Below, in pieces: positions 35,764 through 44,790 of a stretch of DNA of 64,000 nucleotides (the stretch's first letter is position 1; every line of letters begins with the position of its first letter). Both the position numbers and the translations under genes were made by a program. The notes beneath the pieces were generated by a model. It was not told the origin of the DNA. It saw only the letters and a list, made by a program, of their open reading frames with translations, and did no database searches. Source of the DNA: Cheilinus undulatus (lineage: Eukaryota; Chordata; Actinopteri; Labriformes; Labridae). The stretch spans positions 7,140,132-7,204,131 of the forward strand of contig NC_054875.1 of assembly GCF_018320785.1 (NCBI RefSeq), in the 5' to 3' direction.

Positions 35764-37405
35764 GTATCGGTAAGCTTGTTTGGGTATTTTTCCTCAGGTG
35801 TATCCTACATTCAAGGGGAAATGCTTCCCTCTTGTGGATGCATGGACTAACTGCAGCCAGTCAAGGTTACGTCAATAGTTATGATTCTAACACTTCATAT
35901 ATTGGAATAATTTAGACAACAGACCCTGCTTTAGCACACTTAATTTTCTACATAAAGATACATGAAAAATTGCTAACTTGTTTGCTGGTATTTGTTTAAT
36001 TTGTTTGCTTCTTTTGCTGTTGGGAGTCAGGTATCAGTAAGCGTGTTTGGGTATTTTCCTCAGGTGTATTCTACATTCAAGGGGAAATGCTTCCCTCTTG
36101 TGGATGAATGGACTAACTGCAGCCAGTCAAGGTTGCGTCAATAGTTATGATTCTAACACTTCATTTATCAGACTAATTTAGACTACAGACACTGCTTTAG
36201 CAGGCCAAATTTTCTACATAAAGGTAAACTAAAAACTCTTAACTCGTTTGCTAGTATTTTTTAAAATTTGGTAGCACCTTTTGCTGTTGGGAGTTGGGTA
36301 TCGGTAAGCTTGTTTGGGTATTTTTCCTCAGGTGTACTCTACATTCAAGGAGAAATGCTGCCCTCCTGTGGATGAATGGACTAACTGCAGCCAGTCAAGG
36401 TAACTTCAGTAGTTATGATTCTAACACTTCATTTATCAGACTAGTTTAGACAACAGACCCTGCGTTAGCAGGCCAAATTTTCTAGATAGGGATACAGGGC
36501 TTGTCATTTACACTGGCCAACTAGCCAAATGCGAATGGATTTCAGCAGCAGCAGGTACAAGATTGACTTCAACTAGACATTTTGGCCAGTGGAATTTATC
36601 ACTGTCACAACCTCAGCATTCTCTGATGGATATTTGTCTGAGTGAGATTTAGATGAAACCAGTTGCATTTCTGATTTTTTTGAATAACGTCAATTCATAG
36701 TCAATGATTTAATATTAGTATGAACTTAGTATCCATTAAGGAAGGAAATAAGGAGCATGTGTTTCATCTCATACCAGACATACCCAATTTGCAATGTCAC
36801 ACATAGTTTCCAGTCAACACAGCTGTGGCCAGTGGAAATGCTCAGTGGCTAGTAACTTTTCATAAACAAGTAGCCATGTCAGCCAGTGAGCAAAAAGTTA
36901 TTGTCAAGCCCTGAAAGTATGAAAAATTTTTAATTCGTTTGCAGTATTTGTTTTTTAATTTGTTAGCTCCTTTTGCAGTTGGAAGACAAGTATCGGTAAG
37001 CTTGTTTGGATATTTTTCCGCAGGTGTATTCTACATTCAAGGAGAAATGCTGCCCTCTAGTTGACGCATGGACTAACTGCAGCCAGTCAAGGTAATGTCA
37101 TTAGTTATGATTCTAACACATAATTTATTGGACTAATTTAGAATACAGACACTGCTTTAGCAGGCCAAATTTTCTACATTAAGGTAAATTAAAAATTATT
37201 AACTCTCTTGCTAGTATTTTTTTTTTAAATTTGGTAGCTCCTGTTGCTGTCGGGAGTTGAGATTCAGTGAGCTTGTTCGGGTATTTTTCCTCAGGTGTAT
37301 TCTACATTCAAGGGGAAATGCTGCCCTCCTGTGGACGCATGGACAAACTGCAGCCAGTCTAGGTAAAGTCAATAGTTGTGATTCTAACACGTCATTTATC
37401 TGACT
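35764..37405 (+). repeat. 267-272-bp tandem array, five units
   Basis: Units start at 35764, 36031, 36298, 36990 and 37261 with GTATCGGTAAGCTTGTTTGG or a close variant. Each contains TTTTTCCTCAGGTGTATTCT and an ATGCTGCCCTCCTGTGGA-like block, and later ACTAACTGCAGCCAGTCAAG. Unit 3 is lengthened by the nested element at 36495-36913. The block TGCCCTCTAGTTG in unit 4 differs by one base from the degenerate CTCF core TGCC(A/C)(C/T)CT(A/G)(C/G)TGG. Confidence 0.85.
36495..36913. mobile_element. Nested short copy of the same hAT-type element
   Basis: Ends CAGGGCTTGTCATTTACA and TATTGTCAAGCCCTG. The left and right parts are close matches to the two ends of the surrounding 1.9-kb element, but the middle is about 170 bp of unique sequence instead of the array. 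Flanks TAGGGATA and AAAGTATG do not form a convincing duplication. Confidence 0.75.
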
Positions 37406-37599
37406 ACCAGACATACCCAATTTGCAATGTTACACATAGTTTCCAATCAACACAATTGTGGCCAGTGGAACTGCTCAGTGGCTAGTGACTTCTCATAAAC
37501 AAGTAGCCACGTCAGCCAGTGAGCAGAAAAGTTCATGTCAAGCCCTGAATATTGGGCAAGAAAGTGCAATTATTTTCCCAAATTGTTGAGGCTTAATAA

Positions 37600-38600
37600 C
37601 ATCTGTAGAAATGTGTAGAAGTGTATACTGAATACGTTTATGTCTCTTGTGTATTTCTGTGTAATAAAAAAAAAGAAAAACAGGATGGCATTTCTTCAAA
37701 TAATAGAGAAAAAAATGCAACAGATAGATGGTAGATAGATGTCCTCTGCTGCCACCGTGTGGTGATTTTTTATTTTTTACCTCAACTACAACCCATTCAC
37801 TTTCATTTTCTTCAAAAACACCTGCATTTTTGGCAATTAATTTTGTAAATGATTTAAGACACATTAAGTTTCCATCTAAATGTTCAATTTCTCTGTTAAG
37901 TCACTGTGTAAAAAAGGCAGCTGGCCACTTAAAAGTAAAGAAATGCAATCCAGGTATCACCCCGTAACATTTGAATTTTTTAAACCTTTGAAAAAGTTAA
38001 ATTATTTTCTTAACTTTTTCTTCATAAAAGTGTAAGCTGGATGTTGGCAAGATAAGTAGAAAACTACGTCGTAATTCATCTTATACTACAGCTTAAAGTG
38101 AATTAGGAAAACAATGTTAAAAGACAAAGTTGTTGTTGTTGTTATGTTTTCATAAAACTAATCGAAACAACTTTATTTATTTTCTATACAACTTGTTATT
38201 TCAACCCTCTTATTAACGATGCTGTTTTTAAATACCGGTGCTTACCTTTGTTGTCCTAATGAGAGGCTCACGAGCGACACAGACGTTAACTTTACAAGTG
38301 AGGAAGTAGCTCCTCGTGCTGCCATTCGATCAACATTTTTCTGTATTTTCGACGCTGGAATAGCAAATGTAACGGATATAATTTGCACACCGTACTTTGT
38401 TAAGTTATAAAGCGTTGAGATGTTTACATGCTATACGGATATAAGAAAAGGGATACGATTTTTCGACGTTGACAACTCCCCTAGCTAGCAGGGCTGAGGC
38501 TAACGATTACGGTAACTTATACGTTAGCTAATTTAAACGTCAGATATCCTATTTTAGTGTCTATTTTGGACTTTCTTGTCGGTTAAATCAGATGATCCGC
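37600..38600. other. Intergenic; possible splice-like signals but no gene called
   Basis: On the minus strand an ATG at about 38325 opens MAARGATSSLVKLTSVSLV, followed by CAACAAAG|GTAAGC, a good donor. Lower down, TTTTTTACACAG and a frame with EENESEWVVVE before GTAAAA also look exon-like. The phases I tried between them meet a stop, so I do not join them. Confidence 0.25.
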
Positions 38601-38621
38601 TAGGTTCATATTGTTATAAGG

Positions 38622-38632
38622 CAAGATGGCGG
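38622..38632 (+). promoter_or_regulatory. YY1-like motif
   Basis: CAAGATGGCGG matches the YY1 core AAGATGGCGG. In vertebrates this motif in this orientation often lies just inside the 5' end of Pol II transcripts. It sits 9 bp before the tRNA gene. No protein-coding exon downstream is supported. Confidence 0.4.
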
Positions 38633-38640
38633 TACCATCC

Positions 38641-38712
38641 GGTCCCATGGTGTAATGGTTAGCACTCTGGACTTTGAATCCAGCGATCCGAGTTCAAATC
38701 TCGGTGGGACCT
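38641..38712 (+). tRNA. tRNA-Gln (anticodon TTG)
   Basis: A complete 72-nt cloverleaf. The acceptor stem GGTCCCA pairs with TGGGACC (38705-38711) and the discriminator base is T. The anticodon stem CTGGA/TCCAG encloses the loop CTTTGAA, with anticodon TTG at 38674-38676, reading CAA glutamine codons. The A box (TGGTGTAATGGTTAGCAC) and B box (GAGTTCAAATC) are intact for internal Pol III transcription. There is no intron and the CCA is not encoded, as usual for eukaryotes. The sequence appears identical to the conserved vertebrate tRNA-Gln-TTG, so it is probably functional and not a SINE head. Confidence 0.96.
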
Positions 38713-38717
38713 CATCC

Positions 38718-38723
38718 TTTTTT
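38718..38723 (+). terminator. Pol III terminator of tRNA-Gln
   Basis: A run of six T begins six bases after the last tRNA base, enough to stop RNA polymerase III. Confidence 0.85.
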
Positions 38724-38729
38724 CCTTTC

Positions 38730-39055
38730 AGGTCATATAGCAAAGATTAACCCTGTCTGCTTTTAACCACAGGATATAATATTCAGTTGACCCGTCATTC
38801 CTCTTTTACTTAACTGCTAGATGACGGGAGAAATTCCAGAATGGCACACTAGAAAGGTGGTAGACAGTATTCCCCAGTTGACTCTAATTAAGGACTTGCA
38901 CGCCCATTACGACCCCACACGCGGTCGATTCGCTAATCAGACTGAAATCCCATAGTGACAATTAGAATGATTTACTTCAGTTGATCAATGTGGAGCTAAT
39001 GATAACCGTCTTAAACTCATTTAATGAATTAAATTACAGTCAGACTTTATAATAT
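38730..39055. other. Intergenic, no feature seen
   Basis: No repeat end or coding frame recognised. Confidence 0.4.
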
Positions 39056-39860
39056 TTATAATGCAAACTAAAGATCTAATTCTACCTTTTGACAGAATTT
39101 TATTTTGTCCTCTTAAACCATTAGCTATATTGATTTATTTATTGTCCTATTCTATTTTGATATCTATTTGTGTTTTGTCAATATATCTAAGCATATTTAT
39201 CAAGTCACCTTTTTCTGTTTCATCAGCTAATTTTACTGTATTTTACAGTCGTTTAGTGTTTTGTTGATTTTTATTACAATGTTGTTTTTTGTTTTTTATA
39301 ATCTTAACCTAATTTACAGAATAGCATTTTATTGATTTCTTATCTAATTATGGTATATTCACTGAATTACATTTCAGTGTTTGATCATATCTAAGCCACA
39401 TTATGAGCTATTATTTGTTTTATCATCTTATTCTGGTGTATATTTTTTGTGAGTTATTGTTGTTTTATTATCTTATTCAAGCATACTGAATTATATTTCC
39501 ATGTTTGTTTTATTTACCTGTTTTTATGAGTTATCTTTTACTGTTTAACTTTCTTATTTTACTGAATTATGTTACAGTGTTTTAATAAAATGTGTCTTGT
39601 TTTATTAAGTTAACCTTCATTGTTTTATTATTTTAACCTTGCATATTTTAATGAATTATAATTTGGTGTTTTATTTTTATTGTTGGTGTTTTATCATCTT
39701 ATTGTGGCATATTTTAGCGAGTTATCATTTGTGTTATTATCTTATTTTAGCATTATTAACTGCTTTATATTTTGATGATTCATATCATTTTTATAATGTA
39801 ATGTCTTTTTTTTTTTTTTGCATTTAACACTAATCTATTTTGTTATGTTATTTTAATATT
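39056..39860 (+). repeat. T-rich degenerate array
   Basis: Variants of a roughly 60-bp unit, TTTTATTATCTTATTTTAGC followed by ATATTTTANTGAATTATNTT and CAGTGTT, recur with heavy drift. Short ORFs rich in Leu, Ile, Phe and Tyr follow from the composition and are not membrane proteins. Confidence 0.55.
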
Positions 39861-39869
39861 TTGACCTTA

Positions 39870-41925
39870 TATCCTGGGTTTTCTAATGATGAATTTAAGA
39901 TAGTGTTTCCTAGGTTCATCAGTGCCTCATTTAAACAGTCTTATATTTCTGACATATTTTCTAACCAAAGTCATGGATTGTGGAGAGGGGAGTTGGGATC
40001 ATGTATTCCTTTTATTTATAGTTTGTATACAAAGTACTTTGTGTTACATTTTAGTATGTAAAGTGCCTATGAAGACAGTTTATTTTACTCATTCCCTGAC
40101 ATATATTAATACTGATTTAATTACTTAATTAAAGCTGTACTTTTTTGTAGTTCTTTGTAAAGCTCCTGAGTTGTGGCTGGGAGTCTAACCTGAACTGATA
40201 ACTTACATGTCAGCAAAAAGGTAAATTCTTGTTTTTTTCAATGGCAAAAATTCTTGATAAGTGGTACATTTAAGAGCTTAAAGAATACAGACTTCTGTTA
40301 GAAACACAAGCTGTACTGCTGAAAATCAGGAGAGATTAGCTGCAGGGATTTTTCAGCAGGGAGCACCAAAATTAACACAAAGTTTAAGTTCCTCTCAGGA
40401 GCGATATTAACTTTCATGCGGTGAAATTTGTATGTGGCATTAAAATGTTTTATTTTCTTTGTTGTTCATGAATTTTTATTTCCAGTTATAACATATATCC
40501 CAGGCAGCAGTGGCATCAAACCTCTATAGTGTGATAAAGAAATCAAACAGCATGAAATCCTTTCACTCAGAAATACAACCTACACTGAATACCAGCGGTT
40601 TATGTTCAAACAACTTTAATTCCACATATAAATGGCCACGTTAAAATATATTTACACTCACATTGGCTTGAGTTGAGCATTTTTTTTGACATTTTATTGG
40701 AATGTTTCTTAAATTTATTCATAAATATGTCCATGAAATCTGTTTCTAGGCAGTATTTGCTATAGGTTGGGGCAACTGTGCAGCATGAGTGAGAGCGTGG
40801 GCTTTTAAACAGAGCCTTAGCATCATGACATTTTTATTATTGTATTATAATTTGGGACCTTCTGTTTTTTTTTCCTTTTTTTCTGTATTCCCAGTAAAGC
40901 AGGCTACAGACAACAAGGGTTTATGGTAGCATTTCCTGCCAGTGCACATATAATATTTAACATTTGGAAACTATTAAATAATGTCACAGGTGGCAATAAA
41001 CTGTATATGTGCCTCTCAAATATGCACAGAAATAATACAATAATAATAATACAAAAAGAAAAAAAACAACATGGCATCACAATTTGACCAACACATTAAC
41101 AATACACAACTTTACAAAGTAGTGACAACATGACGATATAGACATGACACACCTTTTTAAACAGTAATTTACATACATTGAAAACAACACATTTCTTTGT
41201 TTTATCTCTTAAGTCTCAGTGTTTACAGCTCTGTTGGTGATAAGAAATAAGTTACATTTGATCCTCATTAACTATGACATTATTTTGAGGAACTATTCTC
41301 TAAAAATCACATGTAAATACATGCCACACAAACACTATTTCACCTTGTTTCAGTCAGTGTGTGCTATTTTTTCCCCAAATCTCACAGCCTTTTGTTTTTA
41401 ATGGACTGACAGAAACTGCTGCTCTCCACGACTCTATTATCTCTGCATCAGTAATTCTCTTGTACTCAAAGCTCTGCTCACAGTTTGAATGAGGAGAGTT
41501 GTAACCCACAATGTTCAGTACATCATTTAAATCCAGGAAGCACAGGCACAAACTGAGAGAAACACTGAGTTCAACAACGTTTTACAGTATATATTTAGCT
41601 GACACATAGCCAGAGTGTTAAACAATGTTTAGATACCACTATTTAATATCCAAATTAAATACATGAAAAATATGAAATAAACTAGGAAAAGCAGAATCCC
41701 TTTTAACATAGTACATTCAATTTTCATGTGAGCTCTGTTTAATAGCTTTTGGAATATCAGTGCAAGTATAAACCAAGCAGTGACCAGAGAATTGACTACA
41801 AACATATTTTAAAGGGTAAATACTGGGATAATCATCCCCAAAACATAAAAACAACACAAAGGAAGCTTGTCCTGCCATAAGTAGCAGCAGAAAGATGAGC
41901 CAGATCCTCCATCATTATTCTGGTT
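39870..41925. other. Intergenic, no supported gene
   Basis: AT-rich. No domain, RNA gene or clean repeat end recognised. The minus-strand ORF at 41354-41551 has no recognisable motif. Confidence 0.4.
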
Positions 41926-41969
41926 GCAAAGGTTGATAGCAGGATTCCCATCTTTTCATGATTTTGATT

Positions 41970-42765
41970 AGTTGGTTGCTGGAGCCTATCTCAGCTGTCT
42001 TTGGGTGAGAGGCCAAGAGACTGGCTGCCAGTCAATTGCATGGCTGACATATAGAGACAGACAACCAGGCACACTCACATTCACACCTACAGCCAATTTA
42101 TAGGTCATTTCCACCAAGCGGTCCGGCTCAGTTCAGTGTGGAACATGTTTTGCGTTATCATAGCAAAAGTTGTAAAGGGCCCCAAAAAACAACCCCTACT
42201 GTCCCACTTTTTCAGCACCCTTCCGAAGGGGTACCAATCTTACCTATCCATCCCAAAAAGATGGAGCTACACACACATAAATAGGGGGTTGCACTGACAT
42301 CACGTAAGTGCGCGACACAGCTGCATGGCTCCGGGTTGCAAAACACGCAAGTCTACTCTGTGAGGAGCAGCAAAAACAGGAGACAAACAGACTAATGTCT
42401 GAATTAATCAGGGGTATTTGGACTCAACAGAGATCCAAACTGTTTACTAGTCTGTGAATATTGATATCAAATCAAGTTTCCTGACATTTATCTGGACTTG
42501 ATTTTAAGAACACAAAGCAGAGCCTGAAGGCTCACATCAGCCTGGTCTATCCACGATGCATGTCACCAATTAACATAATAAGTTAATTAATGTTTTTGGT
42601 GGTGGGAGGAGGCCAGAGTACCCAGAGAGAACCCAACCGCATGCACAGGGGAGAAGAACCTGCAAACTCCACAAAGAAAGTCCCTGACTGCTGACTGGGA
42701 AGTGAATCAGGGACCTTCTTGCTGTGAGACAACAGCGCTAACCCCTGCACCACTGTGTAGCCCAT
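41970..42765 (-). mobile_element. tRNA-headed SINE-like element, minus strand, split by an insertion
   Basis: The minus strand starts at 42765 with GGGCTACACAGTGGTGCAGG, then GGGTTAGCGCTGTTGTCTCA, then CCCTGATTCACTTCCCAG and the TTCTCTCTGGGTACTCTGGC block. It breaks near 42563 and resumes near 42100 with TAAATTGGCTGTAGGTGTGA, ending in the TAGGCTCCAGC region near 41975. The uninterrupted copy at 42938-43262 gives the original order. The ends of the insert are not well defined. Confidence 0.8.
42101..42563. mobile_element. Unclassified insertion in the SINE-like element
   Basis: About 460 bp separate two adjacent parts of the host element. The left side starts near TCATTTCCACCAAGCGGTCC, which resembles ends of small fish DNA transposons. 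I see no clear inverted partner. Confidence 0.5.
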
Positions 42766-42937
42766 TGATAACTGTGGTTGTGTTTAAAAAAGTAGACCTA
42801 TCCTATTGAGAACTCTGAGAAACTTTGGTTTAAAGAAATAACATACTGAACTACTAGAGGTCAGTTCTTAATATGTCTTTAAATGACAAATAACAGCTGT
42901 GAAAAGTCTCTAAAATAAGTAAAATGGATTTAACTAA

Positions 42938-43262
42938 CGGGCTGCATGGTGGCACAGGGGTTAGCGCTGTTGTGCTAGGTCCCTGGTTCACTTCCCAGCC
43001 AGGGCCTTTCTGTATGGAGTTTGGATGTTCTCATCAGTTCTCTCCTGGTACTCTGGCTTCCTCCCACCACCAAAAACATGCTCGTTAGGTTAACTGGTGA
43101 CTCTAAAATTGGCCGTAGGTGTGGATGTGAGGGTGCCTGGTTGTCTGTCTCTATATTTCAGCCCTGTGATTGACTGGTGACCAGTCCACGGTGTACCCCG
43201 ATAGGCTCCTGCCCACCCACGACCCCCAATGGGATAAGCGGTATAGAAAATGGATGGATGGT
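42938..43262 (+). mobile_element. tRNA-headed SINE-like element with (GGAT)n tail
   Basis: The head is GGGCTGCATGGTGGCACAGG with GGGTTAGCGCTGTTGTGC. A B-box-like CCCTGGTTCACTTCCC, the long shared body (CTGGCTTCCTCCCACCACCA, TGTCTCTATATTTCAGCCC) and the tail AAAATGGATGGATGG follow. The body and GGATGG tail are characteristic of an abundant fish retroposon; its exact name is not determined here. Confidence 0.85.
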
Positions 43263-43376
43263 TTTAACTAACTGGCTACTTACACATCAGCTTTAACTTC
43301 ACTGGCACTATTGATTTAGCTAATGTGTTTTCTTTAACAAAGGGTGCTTTTTGATATACAGTTATAATCACACAAG

Positions 43377-43745
43377 CACTATATGGACAAAAGTATTTGG
43401 TCACACCTGTTAATTATTGAATTGAGGTGTTTCAATCAGACCTGTTGCCACAGATGTATAAAATCAAGCACATAGCCATGTCTCCACTTGAAACACTCAG
43501 AGCCCTGACCTCAATCACTTCGAGCACCTTTAGCATGAACCAGAATGAAGATTGGGAGCCAGGCCTTCTCGTCCAGCATCAGTGCCTGACCTCAGATATG
43601 CACTACAGAATGAATGGGCACAAATTCCCACAGAAAAACTGCAAATAAAGGGGGGGACTCCATTCTAAAGTATATGGATTTGAATGTCATTACAGTCCCT
43701 GCTGGTGTAATGGTCAGACATCCAAATACTTTTGCCCATATAGAG
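43377..43745 (+). mobile_element. Tc1/mariner-like deletion derivative
   Basis: CACTATATGGACAAAAGTAT on the left and AATACTTTTGCCCATATAG on the right are inverted repeats. Inside, the plus strand keeps a scrap resembling a transposase end (PDLNHFEHL, then LVQHQCLTSDM). The 369-bp length excludes a full transposase. Confidence 0.8.
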
Positions 43746-44026
43746 TATTATCAAGCCAGAGCATAATAACTCGCACTAATGTCAACTCTGACTCAAGGAC
43801 TGATTACATTTTGGAGGTCAGAGGACAAAAGTCAATGCTTTGAGAAATTTTCTTCAAACTTTGCTTGAATTTCCTCTTTTGCTCAACAATAAACTAACCT
43901 GATTTTGGAGCTGCAACATTGTGGTCAAAAACCAGCCCTACTTCTTGGCCAATCATTGTACTTTTACTGTCAGCCACCTACCTTGCAGAGGCATAAAAGC
44001 TTTGGGTGATAGATGTAGTTTTTCTA

Positions 44027-44032
44027 TTTATT
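44027..44032 (-). promoter_or_regulatory. Possible poly(A) signal of the receptor gene
   Basis: AATAAA on the minus strand about 490 bases past the stop codon. Other candidates may exist further on. Position alone supports it. Confidence 0.25.
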
Positions 44033-44517
44033 TCGCAATAAATATTTAACAGAAATAGATTCAGATTCTCCCAACATTAGCCCATCTCACCACCCTGAAA
44101 TTCCTCTGAGAAGGAATCTGATTTCTGATGCATTTCATCCAGAAAATGAAGGCTTTAAAATCCATTAGACATCAGTGTGCATGAGCTCTGGTGGCTGTTT
44201 AAGGCGACAGATTACACAAACAAACAGCTCTGCATGTGTGATATTAAAATGGCAGTTTAAGATTTTGCACCTGTCTTAACTCTGACAGGAAGTACATTCA
44301 AAAGCTTCACAACAGAAATTCAATTCCACCCAATTTACAAAACACATGTACAAAATAAACATCAAGGCTGTCACTGAATATTCTAAATGTGTGAGATCAC
44401 ATGCCTTTAAGTGCTATTCAATAAACATTTTGTACATACTTTACATACACTGCCCTATTCAGTTTAGCTGTGTCTGCTAACCTTCTATCTTGGCAAATCA
44501 CCTCAGTGCTCTTTCAT

Positions 44518-44790
44518 TCAGATGTAAGTGGTCTCCATGTTGTTGGGCATGTCCACCTCCCCGTTGCTGCATGTCTTGTTGCTTTTCTGATGCTCCGTTG
44601 GCTTTACATTGTTGTTTACAGAGGCTGCAGCAGCAGGGTGCTCCAGGCTGATGGTGGCGCGGCTTGTTTCGGTGATGGAGGAGTTGTGGTGGTAGCTGAA
44701 GTGGCTGTTTGTGATGGGTGTGTCTCCCCAGCCGGTTTTACCCCAGGCAGACTTCCACTGAGCCCACTTCCTCCGCAGGGCCATCTGTGC
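44518..44790 (-). CDS. calcrl: calcrl last exon: helix 8 and cytoplasmic tail
   Basis: Acceptor TTGACATTCAG|GCA, then 90 codons and TGA at 44518-44520. It starts [17 protein letters not shown] (helix 8) and continues with a Ser/Thr/Asn-rich tail ([19 protein letters not shown]). The end is NNMETTYI: the last three residues TYI fit a class I PDZ ligand (S/T-x-hydrophobic), which I do not expect from mammalian CALCRL. An ATG further upstream in the same frame is intronic. Confidence 0.95.
   Translation of the reverse strand, partial: AQMALRRKWAQWKSAWGKTGWGDTPITNSHFSYHHNSSITETSRATISLEHPAAAASVNNNVKPTEHQKSNKTCSNGEVDMPNNMETTYI

Larger units (their letters stand above)
35646..37547. mobile_element. 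hAT-type element with an internal tandem array and a nested copy of itself
   Basis: An exact 8-bp duplication AATATTGG lies at 35638-35645 and 37548-37555. The ends CAAGGCTTGACATTTACA and CATGTCAAGCCCTG are inverted repeats. The left 110 bp and right 140 bp match the two ends of the complete short relative at 36495-36913. Between them lies an array of 267-bp units in place of the relative's middle. No transposase is present. Confidence 0.85.
34660..37598. mobile_element. Older MITE interrupted by the 1.9-kb element
   Basis: The stretch 34660-35645 shares blocks with 29370-29855: AAAATACCAGTTTAATAGAC, GAGGCGTTATGCTCTAGACA, and TCACATTATAAATTGCAATC at its right. After the insertion at 35646-37547 its right part resumes with CAATTATTTTCCCAAATTGT. 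The matching uninterrupted sequence at 29780-29850 shows that this was once continuous. Confidence 0.6.

Noticed and set aside
35764..37405. CRISPR-like array
   Set aside because: Units are 267 bp, contiguous, and in a eukaryotic transposon; no spacer/repeat pattern.
37538..38330. A minus-strand gene joining the MAARGATSS frame and the EENESEWVVVE frame
   Set aside because: The splice phases tried between them bring in stop codons, and no domain is recognised.
39061..40128. Hydrophobic plus-strand ORFs
   Set aside because: They lie in T-rich degenerate repeat DNA, which yields Leu/Ile/Phe/Tyr-rich frames by composition.
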